64,000 nt of DNA. It comes from UBA9926 sp913064795 (GTDB taxonomy: Bacteria; Pseudomonadota; Gammaproteobacteria; Pseudomonadales; Azotimanducaceae). Shown here piece after piece: positions 1 to 9,108 of this stretch (its first letter is position 1; each line of letters opens with the position of its first letter). Under the pieces are notes generated by a model. It did no database searches and was not told the origin of the DNA. It saw nothing but the letters and a program-made list of their open reading frames with translations. The position numbers and the translations under genes were made by a program. The stretch is taken from contig JBJKZD010000008.1 of NCBI GenBank assembly GCA_045560765.1, forward strand, positions 62,001 through 126,000, given 5' to 3'.

Positions 1-146
1 TGGCCATGCAACTGGACGTCTCTAGGCAGACGATCATTGCCATTGAAAAAGGAAAGTTTGATCCGAGTCTGCCTTTGGCCTTTAAAGCTGCCCGACTGTT
101 TGAATTGTCGATCGAGGAAATATTCGACGACCAGGATCCAAGCTAA
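1..146 (+). CDS. XRE-type HTH regulator, C-terminal part
   Basis: The gene is cut by the window edge and reads in frame from base 3 to a TAA at 144-146. The visible 47 residues contain the second half of a Cro/C1-type helix-turn-helix, including SRQTIIAIEKGKFDPS, followed by LAFKAARLFELSIEEIF and a short acidic tail. This matches the small (65-75 residue) stand-alone DNA-binding proteins of the HTH_3 family, often paired with a small membrane protein upstream. The partner and DNA target are outside the window. Family assignment is firm; the role is unknown. Confidence 0.8.
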   Translation, partial: AMQLDVSRQTIIAIEKGKFDPSLPLAFKAARLFELSIEEIFDDQDPS

Positions 147-301
147 AGCAGAAAATTCCTAACGCCAAGAGAGGCCCCTGAGAGACGGTCACCACTGTCG
201 GAAAAGTTCAGGCAGGGTCTTGCGAAGATGTTGGCTTAGACAGGGTATGGCAGACTGGCCTTAATTTAAGTGTGATTTGTTAAATGCTTGGAGGCATAGC
301 G

Positions 302-778
302 ATGAACAACATAAAAATTGCGGGAGCAATATTAGGCTGTCTTTTAACACTCTTGATCATCATAGCGCCTGTCGGGCCATTACCCGGATTCTTTATTGGT
401 GGTACGGCGACGGAGGTACCTGAAATCTGGCCCGACACATCAGCAGTCGATGAGATTCAATTGCGGGTCGCTGGTTCGCCGCCGAGAGTGGTGGTTATCT
501 GGGTCATCGATTACGAAGCGGAACTGTATATCGTTGGTCGATCTGAAAGCACCTGGGTGAATATGATCGGTCAAGCTGCGCCGGTCAAAATGCGACTAGA
601 AGAAAAGACCTATTCGCTCACAGCCACCATGTTGCTCGAAGACTGGCAGCCAATGATGAAGGCCTATGTCGAAAAATACGAGCCTGACTATCCAGATATC
701 ATTGCGGGATTGCCCCCGATTAAGGATGCCCAGGGCGAGATCGTTGTTTTTAAACTTTCTCGTGAAGGCACATCCTAA
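302..778 (+). CDS. Membrane-anchored split-barrel (nitroreductase/DUF385-like) protein
   Basis: The protein has 158 residues. An ATG at 284 is also open, but GGAGG at 290-294 lies 7 bases before the ATG at 302, which sets the start. Residues 5-32 form one hydrophobic segment, probably a signal anchor, followed by an external domain. The stretch ELYIVGRSESTWVNMIG, then charged beta strands, resembles the core of the deazaflavin-dependent nitroreductase/PNPOx-like split barrel, where a W-x-N motif follows a VVG strand. This is a distant resemblance; no cofactor-binding residues can be assigned. The gene at 47682 has the same architecture. Function unknown. Confidence 0.6.
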   Translation: MNNIKIAGAILGCLLTLLIIIAPVGPLPGFFIGGTATEVPEIWPDTSAVDEIQLRVAGSPPRVVVIWVIDYEAELYIVGRSESTWVNMIGQAAPVKMRLEEKTYSLTATMLLEDWQPMMKAYVEKYEPDYPDIIAGLPPIKDAQGEIVVFKLSREGTS

Positions 779-835
779 GCGGGAACAGGTCGGATTCAAT
801 TAGGACCCAGAGATTCTCCTCAATTAACACACGCT

Positions 836-2020
836 TTAGAGCCCCAGGATCGACTTAGCGATAATATTGCGTTGAACCTCGTTGGAACCCGCGTAAATAG
901 TTGCTGCTCTATCATTGAGGTACTGAGGCGCCGCGGTTGCGGCGATAGCAGAGCCAACGGGTTCGGCATTACTGCCGAAAACTCTAATCTCTGGTTGATG
1001 AATCAGCCCGTAGTAGTCAACAGCCGTCATCACACACTGGGCTAACTGCTGCTTAAGTTCTGCGCGCCGGATTTTTAGCGCTGAAGAGATTGTGCCAACG
1101 GGATGTCCTGAAGCAACGGCGGAAATTATTTTGTTCTCGAAACTACTGAAGGTCTCCATGTCGATCTCGAGTCGATTCAGTTCACGACAGTAAGCGAAGT
1201 CATTTAGGAGTGAACTTTTACTAGAGGTTGTTTCTGATATGAAAGCTTTAAGGTGTTCGAGTCTTACTTTTAAACCTGCTGCAGATCTCCCGCCGCGCTC
1301 GTGTTGTAGCAGATATTTTGCAACGGTCCAGCCGTGATTTTCTTTGCCTAAAAGGGCGGTGGCAGGCACACGAACATCGTTAAAAAAGACCTGGTTAAAC
1401 TCGTGATCTCCGGAAATTGAAATCAAGGGATTGACTTTAATTCCGGGTAAGTCCAAGTCGAATAACAAAAACGTGATGCCTTCTTGGGGCTTGCCGCTGG
1501 TGTCAGTGCGTACCAGGCAAAAAATTTTATTGGACCACTGTGCATGCGTCGTCCATATTTTACTGCCATTAATGATGTAGTGTTCTCCATCACGCACAGC
1601 GGCACAGCTTAACGATGCCAGATCAGAGCCTGCACCTGGTTCCGAGTAACCCTGAGCCCACCAGTCCTCTCCTGATCGAATTCTGGGTAGATAGTGGCGT
1701 TTTTGTTCATCCGAGCCAAATTCAATGACCACTGGGCCCACCATCTTAGTCGAGTTAGGGCTGATTGAAGGTGCCATCGATAGCGTTAACTCTCTAGCGA
1801 AGATGGCGTGTTGTTCCAAGGACCAATCAGTCCCGCCCCAGGCAAGCGGCCAAGATGGCACTGCCCAGCCTTTATGGTTCAAAATTTTATGCCACTCAAG
1901 GGCTGCGGGTTTATCTGCGTAGATTCCGGCACATAATTCTCCAGCCCTTTTTAACTCTGGAGTCAGATTGTCATGAATAAAGGTGCGAACTTCGTCGGTG
2001 AATAATGCAAGTTCAGTCAT
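836..2020 (-). CDS. Acyl-CoA dehydrogenase family protein
   Basis: A 394-residue flavoprotein expected to oxidise an acyl-CoA at C2-C3 using FAD and to pass electrons to ETF. The frame is open to 2122, but the ATG at 2020, preceded by GGAG, begins the conserved N-terminal helix (MTELALFTDEVRTF). Visible family marks are the YSEPGAGSDLASL substrate/FAD loop, WTTHAQWSNKIFCLVRT, the helical C-terminal domain and the terminal YAGSNEVQRNIIAKSILG. The sequence is closer to the long-chain/bile-acid-type (FadE-like) dehydrogenases of actinobacteria and marine proteobacteria than to short-chain enzymes. It stands alone, with no ETF or thiolase beside it, so the substrate is unknown. Confidence 0.9.
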   Translation of the reverse strand: MTELALFTDEVRTFIHDNLTPELKRAGELCAGIYADKPAALEWHKILNHKGWAVPSWPLAWGGTDWSLEQHAIFARELTLSMAPSISPNSTKMVGPVVIEFGSDEQKRHYLPRIRSGEDWWAQGYSEPGAGSDLASLSCAAVRDGEHYIINGSKIWTTHAQWSNKIFCLVRTDTSGKPQEGITFLLFDLDLPGIKVNPLISISGDHEFNQVFFNDVRVPATALLGKENHGWTVAKYLLQHERGGRSAAGLKVRLEHLKAFISETTSSKSSLLNDFAYCRELNRLEIDMETFSSFENKIISAVASGHPVGTISSALKIRRAELKQQLAQCVMTAVDYYGLIHQPEIRVFGSNAEPVGSAIAATAAPQYLNDRAATIYAGSNEVQRNIIAKSILGL

Positions 2021-2176
2021 TATCAACTCCTGGTTGCCCTGAGGCGCGATACCCTTAGCGGGCGATGAGCCTCTAATATAACTTCTAAGACACCATTTGG
2101 CTTGGTTATCGATGCAGTCCAATAGATAGGTTTTGGGCGCTGTCTAAGCTGTTTATGCTCAGTCAGAAATTATCGG

Positions 2177-2229
2177 AGCGGGCTCGGTGTTGCCCCATGC
2201 ATCACAAGCCCATGTGGATTGAGCCCGCT
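2177..2229. other. Long hairpin in the 2021-2622 intergenic spacer
   Basis: A perfect 9-bp inverted repeat, AGCGGGCTC at 2177-2185 and GAGCCCGCT at 2221-2229, encloses a second, imperfect stem (CCCATG with CATGTGG). There is no T-run on either side, so it is not a convincing terminator. It lies 157 bp upstream of the acyl-CoA dehydrogenase start and about 390 bp upstream of the MFS gene. It could be an operator, a structured RNA or a relic. Nothing else recognisable was seen in the 600-bp spacer except an AT-rich stretch at 2555-2590 that may hold the promoter for the MFS gene. Confidence 0.5.
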
Positions 2230-2622
2230 GCGCTTCTAACGTTGGCTATTTAGATTGATTAGCTTAGACGCCTAACAGTATGGCAAGAACAGAAGCATCT
2301 AGATTGAGCGATAAGGTGTGCCGATTGGACTGAAATTCTTCCTGTAAGCGGCCTTAGGCGGTTATGGGCAAGGATAGGGTTCTTCGGTTTTTAGGTCCTT
2401 GTGGTCGTCGTACGTGTTTGAAGTCCCTTGGCTTTATTTGCTGTCACAATGATTATTAATTCTAACTTCCGCATTCGGAATTTACAGCATTCTGATGGTC
2501 TGTTTTTCATCTGAATTAGGGTTGAACAAGGCGTTATTTAGGCATCCTCTTTTTCTGAAAAAAATTACAAAAAAAGTATAGATTTTTTCTTGGTCTGGCC
2601 CTAAGATGCGCGCGCTTTTTAG

Positions 2623-3875
2623 ATGATGCTGACCATGACGACTCGATTTCTCTCTTCCATTTTCGCCCTGATTGCCAGCACGGCTATCTTGTTAACGGGT
2701 CATGGTTTGCAGGTGATTGTCGGGCCATTGCTTGCGCTTGAGTCTGGGTTTTCCGAGGTTGAAATTGGCTACCAAGGCTCGGCCTATTTTTGCGGCATCA
2801 TTATTGGTTGCCTCAGTATTCCTCGCCTGATTTGCAACGTAGGGCACATCCGAGTTTTTCTTGTCCTGATCGCATTAGCAACGGTTGCTCTACTCGCTCT
2901 GGGTCTTGGAGCGGATCGATTCGTTTGGCTCGCCTCTAAGATGCTGTCTGGGTTTTGTTTGTCGGGTCTTTACATGGTGATTGAATCTTGGCTAAACGAG
3001 TCTTCAACCACCGAGAATCGAGGGTCTGTTCTGTCCCTGTACTCGATCATTACGCTATTAGCGATTAGTTTCGGTCAGCTCTTCATTGGTCTTGGCCCAT
3101 CGTATGAGCAGCTGCTGATATTGGGCGCAATTTTTATCTTGCTAAGCACGATACCGGTCGGTCTCAGCCGTACGGCAAGTCCTGCACCCCCGCAAGTGGT
3201 CTCGTTCAAGTTCAGGCAGGTTTATCGGGATTCGAAGGTGGCACTGTATGGCGCTTTTTTGTGCGGGCTGGTCACCTCGGGTTTCTGGGCGCTAGGTCCT
3301 ATTATTGGGATGGGGCTGAACTTCGATAAAGACCAAATTGGTATTTTTATGGCGGTGACTTTGTTTGGGGGCGCCATCGCTCAATTGCCGGTGGGCCGAT
3401 ACTCCGACTTGATTGATCGGCGCTTGGTTTTAGCGGGGCTGGGTCTCGCCGCGAGTGTGACGGCGTTGTTGGCGGTATCCATCATTAGTCAAACGCCTGG
3501 GTTCTTCTTTATGATTATGTTTCTTTTTGGAGCAAGTACCTTCCCGATCTATTCGATTTCACTGGCGCATGCCAACGATAACTCTGCTCTGGCCCCGATC
3601 GAAACGGGCAGCGTGATCTTGCTGACCTTTAGCCTCGGCTCAGTACTGGGGCCCGCGCTTATATCGAGCGGTTCAGGCCGTTCTCTAACCTGGCGATTTA
3701 TTGGGTAACCCTCTGTGTGCTCGCGCCCTTTGCGGTCATCACCTTCGCACGATCGAGAGCGATTCCTGCGACCCAGCCGCACTTTGCGCCGTATCAAGAC
3801 GTTCCGGTGACCACTCAAGAGGTGATTGCCTTGGGCGCTGACGAGATACGTGTCGACTCAAGTTCAAGACTCTGA
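2623..3875 (+). pseudogene. MFS transporter (YcaD-like), frameshifted near its 3' end
   Basis: The first 345 or so codons encode an 11-12 helix major facilitator of the YcaD/UMF type, with GYQGSAYFCGIIIGCLSIPR in the first half and LPVGRYSDLIDRR as the loop motif in the second half. After GPALI the frame runs to a premature TAA at 3706-3708. From about 3663 the frame starting one base earlier continues as ERFRPFSNLAIYWVTLCVLA, which is the expected last helix, and ends at 3873-3875. One missing base around 3655-3670 explains both. The start may be 2635 (MTTRFLSS); no strong ribosome site is visible. Whether this is a real mutation or an assembly error cannot be decided here. Confidence 0.75.
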
Positions 3876-4398
3876 ATCGGAGGACTTGCTTGATGGGTTT
3901 GAGGCAGAGCCTTTACCGACAGCGATCTAATGGCCTCTGGAAACAAACGGTCTTTGGAAGCAAGTTGATCGGTGAGCAGTATCCCTACCAGGATAGGGCT
4001 GAACCCACTACCAGTCAGGGAGTTCAAGCGCATCAAGGCTTTTGCACAACACGTCAGCATGCTCCTTTGTGATACCCGGCTGTTACAGCGGTCAGTGATG
4101 CTCTGGAAAGGCCCATAGAAATCGCCTGAGCTAAGGCTCTCCTGTCCTTCGAGCTTTTTCTCGGCGCGGGGATAGGGTTACTGCAAGAAAGGTGTGACCC
4201 CAAAGGTCATCGGGGCTCATCGTGACGGCTTCGACCAAGATGGCTCGAGCGCTCTCTCTTAAGGCAGGCTTGCCTCTTCAATTTTGCAAAAATTCAGGAG
4301 CGCCCAGACTCGTGGCGAGCATCATTAGAAAAAGTCATTGCTTTACGGTGACGACTCTTGTGCGATACTGATCGTCCTACAAGGTTCTGGGTGTTTGC
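3876..4398. other. Intergenic, no gene recognised
   Basis: No convincing gene was found on either strand of this spacer. An acidic reading (EDLLDGFEAEPLPTAI) lies in a third frame just after the MFS stop and may be a leftover of that protein's tail, but this is weak. No terminator with a T-run was seen. Confidence 0.4.
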
Positions 4399-4761
4399 AT
4401 GGCTTCAAGTAGAGATCTCCGGCTTGGTCAGGGAGTCGATTTAAAATTCGGGGCAGTCCAACGGCTCGTTTTACTGCTGACGATAATGTTTAGCTCGCTT
4501 GAGGCTGCGAAAGGTGCTGATGATCCAACATTTTCAGTCGATCAGGATTGTTTTACGAGAAAAACCGCTCGAACCGAGCAGAGTGAGTATTGTCTTGATC
4601 AACAAGCCGTGGTTGCCCAAGCAGCCCTGTCTGCCCTTAGCAAGGGCGAGGTTCAAGCTGATGACTTTGGTCTATTGCGGTTCTCGTTTAAGGGCGTTTC
4701 GTTTGCCTGTCTTCGGTCTGGGGATGAGGTGCGCTGTCTGGTTTTGGATGAGGTTAGATAG
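4399..4761 (+). CDS. Small exported protein of unknown function
   Basis: A 120-residue protein. Residues 20-38 (RLVLLLTIMFSSLEAAKGA) form a hydrophobic segment ending in a plausible signal peptidase site, so the mature part of about 80 residues is probably periplasmic. The mature part has four cysteines (DCF, YCL, ACL, RCL), which could form two disulfides. No family is recognised. No strong ribosome-binding site is visible before the ATG. It is the only gene between the MFS remnant and the convergent DUF5916 gene. Confidence 0.5.
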   Translation: MASSRDLRLGQGVDLKFGAVQRLVLLLTIMFSSLEAAKGADDPTFSVDQDCFTRKTARTEQSEYCLDQQAVVAQAALSALSKGEVQADDFGLLRFSFKGVSFACLRSGDEVRCLVLDEVR

Positions 4762-4920
4762 TTGGAAGCCAATGAAAGTTGCCCGGATGCGGCGTAACGT
4801 CGATGCTGGAGCGTCATCAGCTTCTGCGTATGATCGCGCCATACCCCAAAAAAATAGTATCGCGAAGCCTTATAGGGGTAGCAAAAAGATGACTAACGTT
4901 TAATGCAGCTTCGACCGTCG

Positions 4921-7251
4921 CTAAAATCGGTAGCGTAGTTTCACGGTGAAATTATCTGCTTGTGGATCGTTCCAAGGACGCTGGTACAACTCGCTCAAAC
5001 GATCCTCCTCGTCATATTCAACGATCCGTCCGCCTTTTGAATAAACCACATATAGGTAAGCCAAAGGCAGGATTTCATAGCGATACCTGATTTGAAAGGC
5101 TAAGTCACTCAGGCTAAAGGGTGGTAGATCGATATCCACTGGATTCAGTGCGCCGCCTCCATCGCCTAGATAGGCACTGGGGTCCCTGGCCGTAAAGGCC
5201 ACCATCTGGGCTTTCACCCGTAATTCGTGCCGATCACCTCCAAACCAGTTTATTGAGGCGACCGTCGTTCTTTGCTGCTTTGTATAGATGCCCAAGAGCG
5301 TGTCTTCGATCCAATTGAGCCAATCCTTCTCATCGCTGTGCTGGTACATCAGAGAGAATTTTAGATTATCTCTGGGCGTAAAATTGGCCATGGCGGTATA
5401 GGTTGTGGAGAAACCTAATGCTGAGAACCATGCTGAGCCTTTCTCCCGAGTGACGGTCAAGCCGTAGCCAAATTGATCAGAGGAAGGACCCATATACTGA
5501 ATTTGCGTTCCATAGTTGGCGGGCTTTTTGATGTAGGGCGCTGCGGCATTATCTCGAGTAATCCAGAAATCTTTTCCTGCATCGCGATAAAAATTCTCGA
5601 TCATCAGTGCTGAGGTATTTTTGAAATTCGACTTGTAGTCGAGTTGAAGGGAACGACCAGCGGTATCGAAGTCTCCGTTGGTTTCAATGCCAATACCGAT
5701 CTGAAGCTCGCTCGAAAGCAGAACTGAAGTTGGCTTAAACTCAGTGAACTTAAAGCCATTTTGATTGCCGATATAGGACCAGTTGTTGATCATCTGATAG
5801 CCCATATCATTGATATCGACCTCATCATCAAAGTAGAACATGCTGAGGTTATGCCACCGTCCTTTTCTCGGCGATGCGGTGATATTCACGTTAAACGCTT
5901 GGCCAGACGTATTCGTTGGTGTACTGCTGTCATTAGGCCCTTGGTCGATATCAGAACCCATCAGCACCGTTCCAATCCTTAATTGCTCGGTGGGTCGATA
6001 GGTCAGGTCCAAGGCGTGAACCATCGCCTTTCTGTCTAGCACGGGTCTCTCCGCGTAGGTCCCTAAATAACCCAGAGAGACCTTCTCAGAATTTTTATTG
6101 AGTCTAACGGCATAAAAATCTTTGCCTTCGCTATAGGGAGAGTCCGCTTCGGATGCGGTTAGCAGACCAAAATCTATCGATTCACCTTGCTGGGTGTAGC
6201 GCAACGCATAATCAATGTCCGTCACACCAACCGGGTTAGCTTCGCAAAGGTTTTGAAGCTCGCCTGTATAAGCAGAGCAATTGTAGTCTGGGGCTGCGCC
6301 GATTCTTCGAGTGTTGATGACGTAGAACATGTCGTCATTACCGACATCGAAGAGGGAATGATTCTCCGAAAAAAAAGGGCGTTTGTCTGAATAAAACGTT
6401 TCGCTTGATGAGAAATTGACGACGAGTTCATCGCTTTCAACTTGACCGAAGTCTGGATTAATTGCGAGGTTAAGTTGTTTGCCCGAGTCGATCTTCCAAA
6501 AAACTTCCATGCCCACTTTCGTGTCAACTGACTCGAGGACGCGATCCTCTGTGACGTTAACAAACGGGAAAAAATCCAGTTTTGAGACGCTGTAATTCTT
6601 GAACTCATAATCGTTAAACAGCGACATGAATTTTTCCTGTCGAGGGTTACCCTTAATTGACGTATTAACTCGACCCTCTGAGATGACCATTCGCCAGAAA
6701 GCAAGTTTCACTTTTCTGAGGTTTCCTTTTTGCACTTTCATGGGAGCAATGCTCCAAGGAATGAACATCTCTAGGAACCACGCATCTCCCTCAATGTGTG
6801 TGGCTGAATCCCAGTCCGCGTCCCAGTCGGTATTTCCTTGATTCTCGTTTCTATAAATGCTGTCGCTGATAGAACCGCCAGCAGAAACTGAAAAACCGTA
6901 GGCAGTTAAGCCGTCCCCATCAAAATCGATCGAGACGCCGGCTCGGTCGGCGTTTGCTTTTTCGTTATCTCTTTGATGCTGGTTTGCGCGAATCGTTTCT
7001 CTCGGTTGCTCATTAATAAAGCCAAAATACATGCCTTTTTCGTCTTCAAGAATGAGTACCTTCTGGACGTGTTTGGGCTCTGCTAACGAGAAAGGAATAG
7101 ATTCATAGTATTTTGTCCACTCTCTGGCCGAGGACCAAAGTGCCTCATCTAAAACACCATCAATTTTGATCGCTTCAGCCTTTGCGGGTGCCGCGGGTAT
7201 CAATGATAGTGTGAGTAACAAGGCGGTTAGAATCAGTCGTTGATGAGGCAA
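4921..7251 (-). CDS. DUF5916 outer-membrane protein with CBM9-like N-terminus
   Basis: A protein of about 776 residues. A signal peptide (LTALLLTLSLIPAAPAKAEA) is followed by a carbohydrate-binding family 9-like domain (IKIDGVLDEALWSSA and WFLEMFIPWS are typical) and then a long beta-strand-rich region ending in VKLRYRF, a classic outer-membrane barrel terminus. This is the DUF5916 architecture, common in marine Bacteroidetes and Proteobacteria; function is not established, and substrate capture or transport is usually suggested. The frame is open to 7281, but GGAG at 7260-7263 lies 8 bases before a TTG at 7251, the more likely start. It is monocistronic; the next gene upstream is 271 bp away. 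Confidence 0.85.
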   Translation of the reverse strand: MPHQRLILTALLLTLSLIPAAPAKAEAIKIDGVLDEALWSSAREWTKYYESIPFSLAEPKHVQKVLILEDEKGMYFGFINEQPRETIRANQHQRDNEKANADRAGVSIDFDGDGLTAYGFSVSAGGSISDSIYRNENQGNTDWDADWDSATHIEGDAWFLEMFIPWSIAPMKVQKGNLRKVKLAFWRMVISEGRVNTSIKGNPRQEKFMSLFNDYEFKNYSVSKLDFFPFVNVTEDRVLESVDTKVGMEVFWKIDSGKQLNLAINPDFGQVESDELVVNFSSSETFYSDKRPFFSENHSLFDVGNDDMFYVINTRRIGAAPDYNCSAYTGELQNLCEANPVGVTDIDYALRYTQQGESIDFGLLTASEADSPYSEGKDFYAVRLNKNSEKVSLGYLGTYAERPVLDRKAMVHALDLTYRPTEQLRIGTVLMGSDIDQGPNDSSTPTNTSGQAFNVNITASPRKGRWHNLSMFYFDDEVDINDMGYQMINNWSYIGNQNGFKFTEFKPTSVLLSSELQIGIGIETNGDFDTAGRSLQLDYKSNFKNTSALMIENFYRDAGKDFWITRDNAAAPYIKKPANYGTQIQYMGPSSDQFGYGLTVTREKGSAWFSALGFSTTYTAMANFTPRDNLKFSLMYQHSDEKDWLNWIEDTLLGIYTKQQRTTVASINWFGGDRHELRVKAQMVAFTARDPSAYLGDGGGALNPVDIDLPPFSLSDLAFQIRYRYEILPLAYLYVVYSKGGRIVEYDEEDRLSELYQRPWNDPQADNFTVKLRYRF

Positions 7252-7522
7252 TGGTTGAACTCCTAAAACGAATTGCCGCAAATCGTAATCTCAGCAACTT
7301 TTATCACCGCTGTAATGATAGAACCGCTAGTGGGTCAACCTTTAAGCGCTTTGCACCAAGGCTCGGCTCTCATCAGAGGCCCGATATTGGCGATCGAAAA
7401 CGGTGCCAGAATATTGGTTCTGATATCACGAGTCAAGATGTCTCAGAGATCGCAATCGGATCAAAAATCTAGGGTTTCGGCGCAGGGATGCCTGCCAGAG
7501 CAACGCTACAGGGGCTTGCCAC

Positions 7523-8074
7523 TCATCGGGTCCAGACGTCCTCGCCGGTGGCTTCAACTTCGAAGAGTCGGTTCAGGTCATGTGTGAGCGTTTTCTCAAT
7601 GTTGAGTTGCATCATATAGCGATCCGGTGCATCAAATTTAGCAATTTCCTCGATGATGCGAGCTTCGGATACCGGCTTACCGCGGCTTTGGAGCATCAGC
7701 AAACCTTCGCTGAACTTTCTAAGCAGTAAGGGATCCTTCTTGATATCGACGGTTCCACGCAAGGTGACTTGACGCCCCATGTTGCCGGGCTCCCAAATAC
7801 AAAAACAAGCATTAGGATTTCTCTTCCATGCGTGATACTTCGCGCGGTTGGTCGTTGACGTTAGAGTAATGACACCGTCAATAAGTCGATACAACATGAC
7901 AGCTGAGACCGGTTTATTGTCCTTAGTTACCCACGAAACCACAGCGTGGGTGGCCTCTTTTATAATTTTGTCTATGGCCGTATCACCGAGGGTAAAGGGG
8001 GCGATATGCCGTCTGGTGTACCAACTTGGGCGAGTGATTGCGTCGTTTGTATCTTGCGTCATAGGTGAGTCCAT
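7523..8074 (-). CDS. Pyridoxamine 5'-phosphate oxidase-like flavin/F420-type protein
   Basis: A cytoplasmic protein of 183 residues with the split-barrel fold of the PNPOx superfamily: ATHAVVSWVTKDNKPVSAVM, then a GVITLTSTTNRAKYHAWKRN strand-turn and ACFCIWEPG followed by VTLRGTVDI. This pattern matches the TIGR03618-like F420/FMN-binding families with general reductase activity, but the cofactor and substrate cannot be read from the sequence. The start may instead be the internal ATG at 8062 (MTQDTND); neither has a strong ribosome site. It does not overlap its neighbours and is probably expressed alone. Confidence 0.75.
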   Translation of the reverse strand: MDSPMTQDTNDAITRPSWYTRRHIAPFTLGDTAIDKIIKEATHAVVSWVTKDNKPVSAVMLYRLIDGVITLTSTTNRAKYHAWKRNPNACFCIWEPGNMGRQVTLRGTVDIKKDPLLLRKFSEGLLMLQSRGKPVSEARIIEEIAKFDAPDRYMMQLNIEKTLTHDLNRLFEVEATGEDVWTR

Positions 8075-8536
8075 TCGCGAATTGTTTTATTGAGCTCTGT
8101 TCTGTCAAGCCAGAGGCTGAATTGGACTTTGCAGCCAGTCGTATTCTCTTGGGCGCGACTTGATGGTCTTGGTTCTGTCTAATTCAATTCTGGGTTACCT
8201 AAAATTAATCTACCTCTGACGCGAAGCGCTCTCAAATCATTCAAGGTTTATCTGAGTATGATTCGCTGGTGATTTCAGGGCGCGCATTTGTGAACCAGAG
8301 AATACCGTCATTCGCAGCAGAAATCCTGGTTGATCATAGAATCGAGATCGATGGCTTGTCCAAATCGGGTGTTTGATGCACCTGTTGAAAACTCGACCTT
8401 CACGATGGCTTGAAGTACTTAGCCTTTGAGGCGGGTCTAGAGTGGGCTTATCTCCATGGTTTTCTGGTGCTGGATCATCGCTTTGCTGGATTCAGGACAC
8501 AAGGTATGATTCCGCAGCTTTGAAAAGGAGGGGGAC
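8075..8536. other. Intergenic, divergent promoter region
   Basis: This spacer lies between divergently transcribed genes and must hold both promoters. No clear -35/-10 pair, repeat or small gene stands out. The only firm element is the strong AGGAGG-type ribosome site at about 8527-8532, directly before the GTG start at 8537. Confidence 0.4.
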
Positions 8537-9052
8537 GTGCTTTCAATCGCTGAAATTTTGCCCGAAATGATTGCAACCATTGTTGGTGTTGCCATCGGGG
8601 GAATGGGTGCACTCTATAATAATCGACGCCAGAGTAACGTGTTTAAGCGTAACCGAGCGATGATTCTTCTTAAAAATATCGATAATGAACTCCGCGAGAG
8701 TGCCAAAACCATTGTTGATGCAAAAGAAGCATTCCAAGCGGCCCGATTTGGGAAATCGTTTTATTTGAGCTCTATCGCCTGGGACACGGCCACCAAAGTT
8801 GGTGATTTAGCCCATGTGATTGGGGTTGAGCTAGCAGATGTCGTTGAGAATCAATACGGGATCTGTTTTCGACTTCGTTATTATGTCGAACTTATGACCC
8901 AGTTGTGGCTGGCGCCGCTTGAGATTGATGGCCGATTCGAAATCCAAGAGGGCTTTAGGAAGCAAATTCTCAAAGATTTAGAGCTATGGCTTGCTCGATA
9001 CCCTGAGGTTGAAACGTTGGTCCTCGGCGAAATCAAACGTCTCTCGAAATAG
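8537..9052 (+). CDS. Membrane-anchored protein of unknown function
   Basis: A 171-residue protein starting at GTG behind a strong Shine-Dalgarno site. Residues 8-28 form a single N-terminal transmembrane helix (MIATIVGVAIGGMGALY), followed by a basic linker and an alpha-helical cytoplasmic-type domain with many charged and tryptophan residues. It resembles the general plan of small membrane-tethered helical proteins, but no named family is recognised. Its 3' end converges on the phytanoyl-CoA dioxygenase gene, with 56 bp between. Confidence 0.6.
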   Translation: MLSIAEILPEMIATIVGVAIGGMGALYNNRRQSNVFKRNRAMILLKNIDNELRESAKTIVDAKEAFQAARFGKSFYLSSIAWDTATKVGDLAHVIGVELADVVENQYGICFRLRYYVELMTQLWLAPLEIDGRFEIQEGFRKQILKDLELWLARYPEVETLVLGEIKRLSK

Positions 9053-9108
9053 CATCCCAAATCAGCGTGTTTCAAGATCAGCAGAAAGCTACTCGATGGT
9101 TTTGACGA

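Noticed and set aside
7273..7587. Plus-strand 104-residue open frame over the DUF5916 promoter and PNPOx 3' end
   Set aside because: It overlaps a clear minus-strand gene end, has no ribosome site and no recognisable family.
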